This document shows positions 54,201-63,460 of a DNA stretch of 64,000 bases, in pieces. How positions within the stretch are numbered: position 1 is the first letter of the stretch; each line of letters opens with the position of its first letter. A model generated the notes under the pieces. It ran no database searches. It had not been told where the DNA came from and saw only the letters and a list, made by a program, of their open reading frames with translations. The DNA is from Pseudomonas sp. B21-028. Its GTDB lineage: Bacteria; Pseudomonadota; Gammaproteobacteria; Pseudomonadales; Pseudomonadaceae. Made by a program: the position numbers and the translations under genes. The DNA lies in NCBI RefSeq assembly GCF_024749045.1, contig NZ_CP087184.1:5146001-5210000 (forward strand), in the 5' to 3' direction.

Positions 54201-54611
54201 ATGAAAACCAAACTGATCCTTGCCCTGACCCTGTCCGTACTGGCTGCCAACACCTTCGCCGCCGACGGTTTCAATCGTACCGGTTCAGCTATCGCCGCCG
54301 ATGGTTATGAGCGCACCGGTGCTGCCACCGTCGCTGCAGACGGCTTCGATCGTACCAGCGGTGCCACTGTCGCCGCAGACGGCTTCGACCGTACCAACGG
54401 CGCCACTGTCGCTGAAGATGGTTTCGACCGTACCGGCGGTGCCACTGTCGCTGAAGATGGCTTCGACCGTACCGGCGGTGCCACTGTCGCTGAAGATGGT
54501 TTCGACCGTACCGGCGGTGCCACTGTCGCTGAAGATGGTTTCGACCGTACCAACGGCGCCACTGTCGCTGAAGATGGCTTCGACCGTACCGGCGGTGCCT
54601 CCATCAGCTGA
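54201..54611 (+). CDS. Secreted tandem-repeat protein (nine 13-residue repeats)
   Basis: The 136-residue protein starts MKTKLILALTLSVLAANTFA (ATG 54201 with GGAG eight bases before), a signal peptide cut after TFA20. All the rest is nine repeats of the form A/E-D-G-F-D-R-T-G-G-A-T-V-A; the first has 12 residues. It would be a small acidic periplasmic or secreted protein with D-G-F-D turns that could bind a cation. I recall similar AxDGxDRT repeat proteins in Pseudomonas, sometimes labelled phage infection protein, without proven function. Confidence 0.85.
   Translation: MKTKLILALTLSVLAANTFAADGFNRTGSAIAADGYERTGAATVAADGFDRTSGATVAADGFDRTNGATVAEDGFDRTGGATVAEDGFDRTGGATVAEDGFDRTGGATVAEDGFDRTNGATVAEDGFDRTGGASIS
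54261..54608 (+). repeat. 39-bp coding tandem repeat
   Basis: Nine units of 39 bases (first 36) encode the repeat protein. The middle units (about 54378-54569) are nearly identical, for example GGTGCCACTGTCGCTGAAGA, while the outer ones have diverged. The in-frame period and high identity mean copy number can change by slippage without frameshift. Confidence 0.92.
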
Positions 54612-54631
54612 TCCTCCAAAGGCGTCCCCAC

Positions 54632-54650
54632 AGCCCGGCTTCGCCGGGCT
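54632..54650 (+). terminator. Hairpin after the repeat-protein gene
   Basis: AGCCCGG-CTTCG-CCGGGCT is a 7-bp GC-rich stem 20 bases after the stop. The following TAGTCATT is only weakly T-rich. Confidence 0.6.
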
Positions 54651-54783
54651 TAGTCATTCAAGCCCCTGACAATCGCCGTTCCGGTGCAAAAGAACTCCTG
54701 CGAAGCTCCCTGCGGTACTGACAAAACCGACACGGCCCGGCACTATTCTCGAATCCCCCCAACCCCAGGATTTGAGCGCCTCC

Positions 54784-55404
54784 ATGCCCGACGACATTCA
54801 CTATTACGAACCCGCCAACGGCCATGGCCTGCCCCACGATCCGTTCAACGCCATCGTCGGCCCACGCCCTATCGGCTGGATCTCTTCCCAAGACGCCGAA
54901 GGCCGCCTGAACCTGGCGCCCTACAGCTTCTTCAATGCTTTCAACTACATCCCGCCGATCATTGGTTTTTCCAGCGTCGGACGCAAAGACAGCCTGAACA
55001 ACATCGAACAGACCGGCGAATTCGCCTGGAACCTGGCCACACGCCCGCTGGCCGAGCGAATGAACCAGAGCTGCGCGATGGTCGCGCCCGAGGTCGACGA
55101 ATTCGAACTCGCGGGTCTGACGCCAGCGACATCACGGGTAATCCAGGTGCCGCGGGTGGCCGAAAGCCCGGTGTCCTTCGAATGCAAGGTCACCCAGATC
55201 ATTCAGCTGCAGCGAGCGGACAAGGGGTTGGTGCCGAGCTGGCTGATCCTCGGCGAAGTGGTTGCGGTGCATATTGCCAAGTGGCTATTGAAGGACGGGA
55301 TCTACGACACAGCCGCCGCCGAACCGATCTTGCGCGGGGGCGGGGCGGCGGATTACTTCCAGTTGGGGGCTGAGGCGCTGTTCAAGATGAATCGCCCGCA
55401 ATAA
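54784..55404 (+). CDS. Flavin reductase-like (FMN-binding) protein
   Basis: The 206-residue protein has the FMN-binding split-barrel pattern PFNAIVGPRPIGWISSQDAE, NLAPYSFFNAFNYIPPIIGF, GEFAWNLATRPLAERMNQSC and later VPSWLILGEVVAVHI. Members bind FMN and may reduce flavin with NAD(P)H or act as oxidoreductases; the substrate is unknown. The ATG at 54784 is chosen; AGGA lies 13 bases upstream, which is far, and a TTG at 54772 is too close to it. A type B repeat follows. Confidence 0.85.
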   Translation: MPDDIHYYEPANGHGLPHDPFNAIVGPRPIGWISSQDAEGRLNLAPYSFFNAFNYIPPIIGFSSVGRKDSLNNIEQTGEFAWNLATRPLAERMNQSCAMVAPEVDEFELAGLTPATSRVIQVPRVAESPVSFECKVTQIIQLQRADKGLVPSWLILGEVVAVHIAKWLLKDGIYDTAAAEPILRGGGAADYFQLGAEALFKMNRPQ

Positions 55405-55421
55405 CGGCCTACACAATCCCT

Positions 55422-55552
55422 GTGGCGAGGGGATTCATCCCCGCTGGGCTGCAAAGCAGCCCCAAAGCAATCGCCTCCATTTGTCTGATGCACCGAGTAG
55501 CCTGTCTTCAGGGCTGCTTTGCAGCCCAGCGGGGATGAATCCCCTCGCCACA
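55422..55552. repeat. Type B palindromic repeat
   Basis: GTGGCGAGGGGATTCATCCC (55422) and GGGATGAATCCCCTCGCCAC (55532) flank GGGCTGCAAAGCAGCCC, CTGATGCACCGAGTAG and GGGCTGCTTTGCAGCCC. Compensating A/T changes in the two inner palindromes keep the pairing. Confidence 0.9.
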
Positions 55553-55574
55553 GAAAAGCTTTATTGGCTGAGGG

Positions 55575-55808
55575 TCACCAGAGCAACCCGCCCTCCTCGT
55601 CGACGCCCTTCAGGCGGGTCAGCTGCACAGCGGCAGCTTCATCAGCCTTGGTAGCGGTTTCGAAAGTCTGCTCCGTGAGTATCGTGTTGAAGCGTGGAGC
55701 CCCGGAGCCGCCGATGGCTTTGGTCGCAATGGCTGCATGGTAGCCACCACCCTCCCGGGGTTTGACGGCGGAAACAGCTTCAAAGGGTCCAAAGACTTTA
55801 CGTGCCAT
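55575..55808 (-). CDS. Small conserved-looking protein, function unknown
   Basis: The 77-residue frame starts MARKVFGPFEAVSAVKPREG at ATG 55806-55808, with CAGGATG eight bases upstream; another ATG three codons earlier has no spacing for it. The sequence has no membrane segment and ends GVDEEGGLLW. The Gly-Gly-Gly-Tyr-His turn and AAIATKAIGG suggest a small beta-rich fold. I do not recognise a family. It lies downstream of the monooxygenase-like gene on the same strand, 42 bases apart. Confidence 0.6.
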   Translation of the reverse strand: MARKVFGPFEAVSAVKPREGGGYHAAIATKAIGGSGAPRFNTILTEQTFETATKADEAAAVQLTRLKGVDEEGGLLW

Positions 55809-55850
55809 ATTGCGCATCCTGGCAATGAGAAATTGGCGGTCATTAAACCT

Positions 55851-56195
55851 TCATCCGGCCAGTTTGTGTACCGTCGCCAGTGTCGCCTGGGCAGCGGACA
55901 CTTCCCTGAAGGTGTGAAAATCCAGACTGCTTACCACCAGGTCCTGTACCAGCTCAGCGAAAATCCCCATGGCCGGGGAATTGAAATACGCATCCATCGC
56001 CTGCTGATCGACCCACAGCCCGGACATCAGCCACAAATCGGCATCGCATTGCGATTGTTGTAACGCAAAGTGCACGCAACCGGGGGCCTGGCGTGAAGGC
56101 GCGATGAGCTTGCTCAAGCGCGCGCCCAATGATTTGGAGCTTCCGGCGCGGGCTCGCACAAAAGCCATGTGACTGACGGGGATCTGTGTAGACAT
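55851..56195 (-). CDS. Antibiotic biosynthesis monooxygenase (ABM)-like protein
   Basis: The 114-residue protein starts MSTQIPVSHMAFVRARAGSS behind GGGAGGG. It has the ABM ferredoxin-like pattern: a first strand HMAFVRARAG, helix SKSLGARLSKLIAPSRQAPG, strand CVHFALQQSQCDADLWLMSG LW, and helix QAMDAYFNSPAMGIFAELVQ. Such proteins are cofactor-free oxygenases of small aromatics or quinones, or act as dimerisation modules. It is divergent from an AraC-type regulator that may control it. Confidence 0.8.
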   Translation of the reverse strand: MSTQIPVSHMAFVRARAGSSKSLGARLSKLIAPSRQAPGCVHFALQQSQCDADLWLMSGLWVDQQAMDAYFNSPAMGIFAELVQDLVVSSLDFHTFREVSAAQATLATVHKLAG

Positions 56196-56518
56196 GTTCA
56201 ACCCTCCCAGGTCATCCATTGTGCAGCCGGGGACAGCTGCGACAGGATTGAAGGTTAAGCGCCGCGACGCCAGGGTCGTTAGTCGATTTCTGCCGACGCC
56301 TTGCACAATCCTGCGCAAGAGGAGGCAGCAAAGCCGCAGCACCCCGACAGAACCGGACAATTTGAAACGAAAGATTTCAAGCAAGTTTCGGCAGCCATGC
56401 AACGATCCGGCGCGATAGCCATGCAGGATCAGGCAAGCTTTCAACAGGATGTGACTACCATTGGCCCTTGCACAAACATAAGCTTTGTCCATCGCTCCTA
56501 TTTTCCGAGGATCCTGGC
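56196..56518. promoter_or_regulatory. Divergent ABM / AraC intergenic region
   Basis: The 323 bases between the divergent starts hold no other gene that I can support. They must contain both promoters; the part near 56360-56400 (GAAACGAAAGATTTCAAGC) is the most AT-rich. No operator is identified. Confidence 0.4.
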
Positions 56519-57448
56519 ATGTCGCCGCTCGATCACGCCCACGCCCCCCTGGACCCGCATCTGGAACAACAGCGCGCCGAACTGGCGTCGATCATCGACC
56601 GCAATACCCGCGAAGACGGCAGCTACGCCACGGCGATCGGCTTATTGAATCTGTCTCGCCACAGCAAGCCCCATAAATTTGCACCAGTGCTGGCGCAACC
56701 AGCGCTGTGCATCATGGCCCAGGGCAACAAACAGGTGCGGCTGGCGGACGAACTGTTCAATTACGACCCGCTCCATTACCTGGTGGTCTCGGTGTCGATG
56801 CCGTTGAGTGGGTGCATCGCCGACGTTTCGCCCGAACATCCGATCCTGGCCCTGCGCCTGGACATCGACCCGGCGGAAATCACCGCGTTGATCGCCGATG
56901 CCGGCCCGCTGAGCGTGCCGACCCGCCCCGCCGGTCGCGGCCTGTATGTCGAACGCCTGGACACGTCGATGCTCGACGCGGTGCTGCGCCTGGTGCGCCT
57001 GCTGGACCACCCCAAGGATATCGCCATGCTCGCGCCCCTGGTGCGACGGGAAATCCTGTACCGCCTGCTGCGCAGTCCCCAGGGTTACCGGCTGTACGAA
57101 ATCGCCATTGCCAACAGCCAGAGCCATCGCATCGGCCAGGCGATCAAATGGCTCAATGGTCATTTCGAACAGCCGCTGCGCATCGACGAGCTGGCCCGAG
57201 AAGTGAACCTCAGCGTCTCGACCCTGCATCATCGCTTCAAAGCCATGACCGCCATGAGCCCGCTGCAATATCAGAAGCAATTGCGCCTGCAGGAAGCCCG
57301 ACGGCTGATGCTGGCCGAAGGGCTGGAGGCTTCGGCGGCGGGGTATCGGGTGGGTTATGAAAGCCCTTCGCAGTTCAGCCGCGAATACAGCCGGTTGTTC
57401 GGAGCCCCGCCGTTGCGGGATCTGGCGCGGTTGCGGCTGACGGTTTGA
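56519..57448 (+). CDS. AraC family transcriptional regulator
   Basis: The 309-residue regulator starts MSPLDHAHAPLDPHLEQQRA at ATG 56519 with GAGGA. An N-terminal cupin-type AraC_N domain (PALCIMAQGNKQVRLADELF, YDPLHYLVVSVSMPLSGCI) precedes two helix-turn-helix motifs (RIDELAREVNLSVSTLHHRF and AAGYRVGYESPSQFSREYSR LFG). The family responds to small molecules and often acts on neighbouring genes; the divergent ABM-like gene is the likely target. Confidence 0.92.
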   Translation: MSPLDHAHAPLDPHLEQQRAELASIIDRNTREDGSYATAIGLLNLSRHSKPHKFAPVLAQPALCIMAQGNKQVRLADELFNYDPLHYLVVSVSMPLSGCIADVSPEHPILALRLDIDPAEITALIADAGPLSVPTRPAGRGLYVERLDTSMLDAVLRLVRLLDHPKDIAMLAPLVRREILYRLLRSPQGYRLYEIAIANSQSHRIGQAIKWLNGHFEQPLRIDELAREVNLSVSTLHHRFKAMTAMSPLQYQKQLRLQEARRLMLAEGLEASAAGYRVGYESPSQFSREYSRLFGAPPLRDLARLRLTV

Positions 57449-57478
57449 TTGGGCTTTTGCGTTGGCTGTACCGGCCTC

Positions 57479-57503
57479 ATCGCGAGCAGGCCCGCTCCCA
57501 CAG
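57479..57503. repeat. Single type A REP unit
   Basis: ATCGCGAGCAGGCCCGCTCC at 57479 occurs without an inverted partner, between the AraC gene and the convergent hydrolase gene. Confidence 0.75.
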
Positions 57504-57532
57504 AGGAGCGCGTCTGATTCGGCAACGCTCTA

Positions 57533-58552
57533 TCAGAGCAGATTCGGCGCCTGCGCCGGTTCGACCTGCGCCCAGTGCGAGGTGTCTTCGCGATGCTGTT
57601 GCAGATAGGGCAACACCGCCCCCAGCAAGGGCTCCTTGAACGCCTCCTGGAAACGATGGGCCAGGCCCGGGATCAACTTCAACTGACTGCCGCGGATATG
57701 CGCCGCCAGATGGACGCCGTGCATGACCGGCAATAACGGGTCGGCGGTGCCATGGACCACCAGGGTCGGCACCTGCAATTGATTGAGCAGCTCGACGCGG
57801 CTCGGCTCGGCCATGATTGCCATGATCTGGCGTTGCACACCTTCGGGGTTGAACGCCCGATCATAAGCCACAGCAGCCTGATGCAGCAGGGCCTGGCGAT
57901 CATCGACCACCAGGGGGCTACCCAGGGCGGCCAGCAGGTCAGCCTGCTGCTCCAGCGCCACCGCGCGATTCGGCGCACTGCGGCGGGACAGTAATCGCAC
58001 CAGCGTTTCGCTGGGCGCTGGCAGGCCGGCGGCGCTGGAGCTGGACATGATCAGGGTCAGGCTTTCGACCCGCTGCGGCGCCATGGCGGCCATGTGCTGG
58101 GCGATCATGCCGCCCATGCTCGCCCCGAGCAGATGAAAATGCTGCACATGCAGCGCATCCATCAGCCCCAGCCCGTCATCGGCCATGTCGGTAAGGGTAT
58201 AAGGCGCGTCCACCGTCAACCCCAGCTTGTAGCGAAGCGCTTCAAAGGTCAGGTTGGCGCTGCCCGGTGCCTGCCGCCAGGTGGACAAGCCCACGTCCCG
58301 GTTGTCATAGCGGATCACCCGAAAACCCTGCTCGCACAGGGCAACCACCACTTCGTCCGGCCAATGGATCAACTGCCCGCCCAGCCCCATCACCAACAAC
58401 AAGGCCGGATCGGAGACCCGGCCAATGCTCTGGTACGCCAGGCTCACCTGATCCAGGTCGACCCGTTGGGTCGGGACGTTGACATCACAACGAGACGCCG
58501 CAATCGACGGCAGGCCGAACACCAGGACGGCCAGGAAAATAAACACACGCAT
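57533..58552 (-). CDS. Exported alpha/beta hydrolase
   Basis: The 339-residue protein has a signal peptide ([20 protein letters not shown]) and an alpha/beta hydrolase core: oxyanion-side [32 protein letters not shown], nucleophile elbow [19 protein letters not shown], acid region [16 protein letters not shown] and the catalytic His in IPGLAHRF. It would hydrolyse an ester or similar bond in the periplasm. Substrate unknown. It stands alone between the AraC gene and a type B repeat. Confidence 0.88.
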   Translation of the reverse strand: MRVFIFLAVLVFGLPSIAASRCDVNVPTQRVDLDQVSLAYQSIGRVSDPALLLVMGLGGQLIHWPDEVVVALCEQGFRVIRYDNRDVGLSTWRQAPGSANLTFEALRYKLGLTVDAPYTLTDMADDGLGLMDALHVQHFHLLGASMGGMIAQHMAAMAPQRVESLTLIMSSSSAAGLPAPSETLVRLLSRRSAPNRAVALEQQADLLAALGSPLVVDDRQALLHQAAVAYDRAFNPEGVQRQIMAIMAEPSRVELLNQLQVPTLVVHGTADPLLPVMHGVHLAAHIRGSQLKLIPGLAHRFQEAFKEPLLGAVLPYLQQHREDTSHWAQVEPAQAPNLL

Positions 58553-58672
58553 GAAGAAACACCAAAACGCAGAACCCCAGTAGAGCGCGAGTCTGATGAA
58601 ATTCGTTCAAGCGCGCTGCCACAGTTGCGTGACAGTTTGATGAAGATTGCCGAAAGGCCAGGCACTCCCCCT

Positions 58673-58838
58673 TGTGGCAAGGGGATTTCCGTGGCGAGGG
58701 GATTCATCCCCGCTGGGCTGCGCAGCAGCCCCACCAACTGCAACTCGGTGTGTCAGGCAAATTGAGTTGTCAGCATGGGGGCTGCTGCGCAGCCCAGCGG
58801 GGATGAATCCCCTCGCCACAGAAAGTCCCCTCGCCACA
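58673..58838. repeat. Type B palindromic repeat with duplicated arms
   Basis: Left arms GTGGCAAGGGGATTTCC and GTGGCGAGGGGATTCATCC are tandem; right arms GGATGAATCCCCTCGCCACA and GAAAGTCCCCTCGCCACA mirror them. The core contains GGGCTGCGCAGCAGCCC, an inverted centre (CTCGGTGTGTCAGGCA) and GGGGGCTGCTGCGCAGCCC. It lies in the 318-base gap between the hydrolase start and the metE stop; nothing else is seen there. Confidence 0.88.
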
Positions 58839-58870
58839 AAGGTGTTCACCTACAAGCACTTTGAAATCAT

Positions 58871-61183
58871 TCAGGCCAACTGCCCACGCAACTGCCGCGC
58901 CGCCGCTACCATGTTCACCAGCGCCGCTTCGGTTTCCGGCCACGCCCGGGTTTTCAGGCCGCAGTCGGGGTTGATCCACAGGTGCCCGGCGGGAATCCGC
59001 TTCGCGGCCTTGTTCATCAACCCGACCATTTCGGCCGTGTCCGGCACTCGCGGCGAGTGAATGTCGTAGACGCCCGGGCCGATATCGTTCGGGTAGTCGA
59101 ACGCTTCGAACGCCTCCAGCAACTCCATGTCCGAGCGTGAGGTTTCAATGGTGATGACGTCGGCGTCCATGGCCGCGATGGCCTGGATCACGTCATTGAA
59201 TTCGCTGTAGCACATGTGGGTATGGATCTGGGTTTCGTCACGCACACCCGACGCGCTCAAGCGGAAGGCTTCCACCGCCCAGTCCAGGTATTCCTGCCAT
59301 TGCCCGCGCCGCAGCGGCAGCCCTTCGCGGAACGCGGCTTCGTCGATCTGCACGATGCTGATCCCGGCCGCTTCCAGATCCACCACTTCGTCACGCAGGG
59401 CCAGCGCCAGTTGCTGTGCCTGGACCCGGCGCGACACGTCTTCGCGAGGGAATGACCACATCAGCATGGTCACCGGGCCAGTGAGCATGCCCTTCATGAC
59501 CTTGTCGGTCAGGTTCTGCGCGTAGCGGATCCAGTCGACGGTCATGGGCTTCGGCCGGCTGATGTCGCCATAGATGATCGCCGGTTTCACGCACCGCGAA
59601 CCGTAGCTCTGCACCCAACCGAAGCGGGTGAAGGCGTAGCCGTCCAATTGCTCGGCGAAATACTCCACCATGTCGTTGCGCTCGGCTTCGCCATGGACCA
59701 GCACATCCAGGCCGAGGCGCTCCTGGATCTGCACGGCGTGGCGGATTTCGGTGTGCATGGCGTCCTGATAATCGTTGGCCGACAGTCTGCCCTGCTTGTA
59801 GGCTTGACGCGCCAGGCGAATCGCCGGGGTTTGCGGGAAAGAGCCGATGGTGGTGGTTGGAAAGGCCGGCAATTTCAGGCGGTCTCGCTGCCGTCCGATG
59901 CGCTGGGCAAACGCTGAACGCCGCTGGCTGTCCTGCGGCTTGATGGCCGCCAGTCGGGCCTGGACCTCGGGCTTGTGAATGCGCGTCGAAGCGGCACGGC
60001 TCGCCTGAATCTCGCGGCTGGCGGCCAGCGCCTGTTGTACGCCGGGAGCTTGCGGGTCGTTCAATGCGTCACGCAACACCGCCACTTCGCCGCATTTCTG
60101 CACCGCGAAGGCCAGCCAGCTCTTGAGCTCGGGATCGAGCCGGTCTTCACGCTCCAGGTCCACCGGGCTGTGCAGTAACGAGCATGACGTGCTGACCCAG
60201 AGGTTGTCGCCAAAGCGTTCCTGGGCCGGCTGCAACTGTGCCAGGGCCTGTTCCAGTTCGCAGCGCCAGACGTTACGGCCATTGACCAGGCCCACCGAGA
60301 GAATCTTGTAGGTCGGCAGGCGATCCAACACCTGGCCCAGTTGCTCCGGGGCACGTACCGCGTCGATGTGCAAACCGTCCACCGGCAGGCTCACGGCCAG
60401 GCCGAGATTGTCTTCCAGGCCACTGAAATAAGTCGCTACCAGCTTCTTCAGCGGCGAATACTGGAGGATGTGGTAAGCCCGCTCGAAGGCACTGCGCCAG
60501 GCCAGGGGCAGGTCGAGGGTGAGGATTGGCTCGTCGATCTGCACCCACTCCACGCCCTGGGCCTTCAGGCGATTGAGGATTTCACCGTAGACCGGCAGCA
60601 GGCGTTCCAGCAGTTCGAGCTTGTCGAAATCCTGGCCCTTGGCCTTGCCCAGCCACAGATACGTCAGCGGGCCGATGATCACCGGTTTGACCCGGTGCCC
60701 CAGGGCATGGGCCTCGTCCACTTCATCGAACAGCTGTTCCCAGCTCACGGCGAAGGTCTGGTCGACGGAAAATTCCGGTACCAGATAGTGGTAGTTGGTG
60801 TCGAACCACTTGGTCAGTTCCTGGGCATGTTGCGTGTGGCCGTGGTCGGCATCGCAACAGGCCGGCGTGGCGCCACGGGCCATGGCGAACAGCGTATCGA
60901 GGGTCGGTCGACCCTGGGGGTTCAACGTATTGTGAAATCGCGCCGGCACCGCGCCCAGGGTCAGGGTGTGACCGAGCACCTGGTCGTACCAGGCAAAATC
61001 CCCCACCGGCAGCAGGTCGATCCCGGCGTCTTTCTGCAATTGCCAGTGCCGGGCCCGCAATTCGCGGCCGACACTCTGCAACGCGGTCGGCGCCAGGTCG
61101 CCCTTCCAGTAGGCTTCGAGGGCTTTCTTCAGTTCGCGGTCGGCGCCGATGCGGGGAAAACCGAGGGTGTGGGCCAGGGCCAT
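58871..61183 (-). CDS. metE: Cobalamin-independent methionine synthase MetE
   Basis: MetE transfers the methyl group of 5-methyl-THF triglutamate to homocysteine. The 770-residue protein starts [20 protein letters not shown] at ATG 61181-61183 behind AGGAGG. The catalytic C-terminal barrel carries the zinc ligands in [11 protein letters not shown] (His and Cys), the Glu of [16 protein letters not shown], and the Cys of [11 protein letters not shown]. It is divergent from metR, with a MetR-type box between them. Cobalamin-independent synthases are usually made when B12 is short. Confidence 0.98.
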   Translation of the reverse strand: MALAHTLGFPRIGADRELKKALEAYWKGDLAPTALQSVGRELRARHWQLQKDAGIDLLPVGDFAWYDQVLGHTLTLGAVPARFHNTLNPQGRPTLDTLFAMARGATPACCDADHGHTQHAQELTKWFDTNYHYLVPEFSVDQTFAVSWEQLFDEVDEAHALGHRVKPVIIGPLTYLWLGKAKGQDFDKLELLERLLPVYGEILNRLKAQGVEWVQIDEPILTLDLPLAWRSAFERAYHILQYSPLKKLVATYFSGLEDNLGLAVSLPVDGLHIDAVRAPEQLGQVLDRLPTYKILSVGLVNGRNVWRCELEQALAQLQPAQERFGDNLWVSTSCSLLHSPVDLEREDRLDPELKSWLAFAVQKCGEVAVLRDALNDPQAPGVQQALAASREIQASRAASTRIHKPEVQARLAAIKPQDSQRRSAFAQRIGRQRDRLKLPAFPTTTIGSFPQTPAIRLARQAYKQGRLSANDYQDAMHTEIRHAVQIQERLGLDVLVHGEAERNDMVEYFAEQLDGYAFTRFGWVQSYGSRCVKPAIIYGDISRPKPMTVDWIRYAQNLTDKVMKGMLTGPVTMLMWSFPREDVSRRVQAQQLALALRDEVVDLEAAGISIVQIDEAAFREGLPLRRGQWQEYLDWAVEAFRLSASGVRDETQIHTHMCYSEFNDVIQAIAAMDADVITIETSRSDMELLEAFEAFDYPNDIGPGVYDIHSPRVPDTAEMVGLMNKAAKRIPAGHLWINPDCGLKTRAWPETEAALVNMVAAARQLRGQLA

Positions 61184-61235
61184 GGTAAGAGTCCTCCTGT
61201 AAAAGATGACGCCATTGTCGACAGCCGACCCTGCA

Positions 61236-61248
61236 TGAGACAAACTCA
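61236..61248. promoter_or_regulatory. Candidate MetR box in the metE-metR gap
   Basis: TGAGACAAACTCA is a 4-N5-4 palindrome close to the MetR consensus TGAA-N5-TTCA. It lies midway in the 109-base divergent region, 53 bases before the metE start and 45 before the metR start. Confidence 0.65.
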
Positions 61249-61292
61249 ACCTTTTCGTGTTGATCACAAGTTTTATTCATGGAGAAACTCCG

Positions 61293-62210
61293 GTGCTTGA
61301 ACTCCGCCACCTCAAGACCCTGCACGCCCTGCGCGAAGCCGACAGCCTGGTAGAGGCCGCCGAACGCCTGCACCTGACCCAGTCCGCCCTTTCCCACCAA
61401 TTCAAGGAGCTGGAAGAACGCCTGGGAATGCAGTTGTTCGTGCGCAAGACCAAACCGGTGCGGTTCACCAGCGCCGGCCTGCGCTTGTTGCAACTGGCCG
61501 ACGCCACCCTGCCGTTGCTGCGCGGCGCCGAGCGGGACATCGCCCGGCTGGCCGGTGGTACCGCCGGACGTTTGCACATGGCCATCGAATGCCACAGTTG
61601 TTTCCAGTGGCTGATGCCGACCATCGACCAGTTCCGCGATGCCTGGCCGGAAGTCGAACTGGACCTGGCCTCGGGCTTTGCCTTCGCCCCGTTGCCGGCC
61701 CTGGCCCGTGGCGACCTGGACCTGGTGGTGACGTCCGACCCGCTGGAACTGGCGGGCATCACCTACGTGCCGCTGTTCACCTACGAAGCGATGCTCGCCG
61801 TGGCCAACCAGCATCGGCTGGCGGGCAAACCCTATATCGTGCCTGAAGACCTGCTCAGCGAAACCCTGATCACCTACCCGGTGGAACGGGACCGACTGGA
61901 CATCTTCACCCGCTTCCTCGAGCCGGCCGACATCGAACCGGCCCAGGTCCGCACGTCCGAACTGACGGTGATGATGATGCAGTTGGTGGCCAGCGGCCGT
62001 GGCGTCTGCGGCATGCCCCACTGGGCCCTGCATGAATACAGCTCACGGGGTTACGTGAAAGCCAAGCGGCTGGGGGAGAAAGGCCTGTTCGCCACGCTGT
62101 ACGCGGCGGTTCGCACCGACATGCTCGATGCACCGTACATGCGCGACTTCCTGTTGACGGCCAAGGACACGTCGTTTTCCACGCTGGATGGGGTCAGTGC
62201 GGTTCGGTGA
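61293..62210 (+). CDS. metR: LysR-type regulator MetR
   Basis: MetR activates metE and related genes with homocysteine as coinducer. I start it at GTG 61293 (LELRHLKTLHALREADSLVE), behind GGAG nine bases upstream, giving 305 residues. The N-terminal winged helix has AAERLHLTQSALSHQFKELE ERLG; the effector domain shows RLHMAIECHSCFQWLMPTID, very like E. coli MetR. Divergence from metE is the classical arrangement. Confidence 0.96.
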   Translation: MLELRHLKTLHALREADSLVEAAERLHLTQSALSHQFKELEERLGMQLFVRKTKPVRFTSAGLRLLQLADATLPLLRGAERDIARLAGGTAGRLHMAIECHSCFQWLMPTIDQFRDAWPEVELDLASGFAFAPLPALARGDLDLVVTSDPLELAGITYVPLFTYEAMLAVANQHRLAGKPYIVPEDLLSETLITYPVERDRLDIFTRFLEPADIEPAQVRTSELTVMMMQLVASGRGVCGMPHWALHEYSSRGYVKAKRLGEKGLFATLYAAVRTDMLDAPYMRDFLLTAKDTSFSTLDGVSAVR

Positions 62211-62223
62211 TACCCGGGCGCCG

Positions 62224-62318
62224 CTATCGCGAGCAGGCTCGCTCTCACAGGGAAGCTGTGTTGACCTCAATGCCTGCTACGGAAATCCAATTGTGGGAGG
62301 CGAGCCTGCTCGCGATGA
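62224..62318. repeat. REP pair, type A (inverted)
   Basis: ATCGCGAGCAGGCTCGCTCT (62226) and TGTGGGAGGCGAGCCTGCTC (62292) face each other between the convergent metR and acetyltransferase genes. Confidence 0.85.
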
Positions 62319-62322
62319 GGCC

Positions 62323-62820
62323 TTAGAGCTCGCGCCACATGTGGATCTTGTCGAAATACTCGTCGCCAACACGTATCGCCATCGGCTCCAGGCCATAGAG
62401 CACGAAACCGCAGCGTTGGTAGAGCTTGAGCGCCGGATCATTCCCCGCGGTGACGGTCAGTTGCACCAGACGCAGGAAGGGATGGCGACGGGCTTCGTCA
62501 AGCGCGGCCTCCAGCAATTGCTGGCCAAGCCCACGGTGACGATGGGCATCGACGACGTACATGCCGAACAGCGTCGCCTTGTGCCGGGCTTTCTGCCGGG
62601 GTTCCAGGGCCAGGCCGACGATACCGGCCAGTTCATTCTCGACGAAGGCCCCCAGCACCACGTCGAACCGGCTGGTCAGGCGAGACTCCCACCAGTTCAT
62701 GGGCATCGTCGCCCGCTCGCTGACGCTGGAGGTGAAGGCCTGCGGATGCAGCCCATAGGCCTGGAGCATCAGCTCGCGATAGGCCGGTGTATCGCCGGCC
62801 CGCAGCCGTCGGATGCTCAC
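62323..62820 (-). CDS. GNAT family N-acetyltransferase
   Basis: The 165-residue protein has the GNAT core: ELAGIVGLALEPRQKARHKA TLFGMYVVD, the acetyl-CoA loop HRHRGLGQQLLEAALDEAR (R/Q-x-x-G-x-G/A as R-H-R-G-L-G-Q), and QLTVTAGNDPALKLYQRCGF. It starts at GTG 62818-62820, overlapping the stop of the upstream LysE-type gene (GTGA). Substrate is unknown; pairing with an exporter suggests resistance to, or handling of, an amino compound. Confidence 0.9.
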   Translation of the reverse strand: MSIRRLRAGDTPAYRELMLQAYGLHPQAFTSSVSERATMPMNWWESRLTSRFDVVLGAFVENELAGIVGLALEPRQKARHKATLFGMYVVDAHRHRGLGQQLLEAALDEARRHPFLRLVQLTVTAGNDPALKLYQRCGFVLYGLEPMAIRVGDEYFDKIHMWREL

Positions 62821-63455
62821 GCGGCCCGCCGTTGCTCAAGCATCAGCCGCAACGCCAGCGCACCCAGCACAAACCCCATGAAATAACGCTGCACCGCCAA
62901 CCAGATGGGGTTATGAACGAACCACGAAGCAATGCCCGCAGCGAACAGCGCAATCAGCAGGTTGACGCTGAAACTGACGCTGATCTGGGTCAGCCCGAGG
63001 ATCAGGCTCTGGGTGAACAACGAGCCATGTTCCGGGCTGATGAACTGGGGAAATACCGACAGATAGAACACGGCGATCTTCGGATTCAGGGCGCTGGTGA
63101 GAAAGCCCATGGTGATCAGCTTGCGCGTCGAGTCCGCAGGCAACTGCTGCGCCTGGAACGGCGAGCGCGCACCCGGTTTCACGGCCTGCCAGGCCAGCCA
63201 CAACAGGTACAGCGCACCGGCCCATTTCAGGACTTCATAGGCCATGGGCACGGCCAGGAACACCGCCGTCAGCCCCACCGCCGCTGCGAACACATGCACA
63301 AAGAATCCCGCCACCACCCCCAGCAAGGAGGTGACCCCGGCCTTGCGGCCTTGGCAGATCGAACGAGAAATCAGGTAGATCATGTTCGGGCCGGGCGTAA
63401 GCACCATCAGCAGCGCGGCGGCGGCAAAAACCAGCAGGTCCGGCAAGGGAATCAT
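62817..63455 (-). CDS. LysE/RhtB family amino-acid exporter
   Basis: The 212-residue membrane protein has about six helices with the family marks LLMVLTPGPNMIYLISRSIC QGRKAGV near the start and MGFLTSALNPKIAVFYLSVF PQF in the middle. Such proteins export amino acids or homoserine-type compounds. AGGAC precedes the ATG 63453-63455. It lies five bases from the NUDIX gene and overlaps the GNAT gene, so the three form an operon. Confidence 0.92.
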   Translation of the reverse strand: MIPLPDLLVFAAAALLMVLTPGPNMIYLISRSICQGRKAGVTSLLGVVAGFFVHVFAAAVGLTAVFLAVPMAYEVLKWAGALYLLWLAWQAVKPGARSPFQAQQLPADSTRKLITMGFLTSALNPKIAVFYLSVFPQFISPEHGSLFTQSLILGLTQISVSFSVNLLIALFAAGIASWFVHNPIWLAVQRYFMGFVLGALALRLMLEQRRAA

Positions 63456-63460
63456 GTGGG

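Noticed and set aside
54261..54608. Regular repeats that could suggest a CRISPR array
   Set aside because: Units are contiguous, in frame and encode a signal-peptide-bearing protein; there are no spacers.
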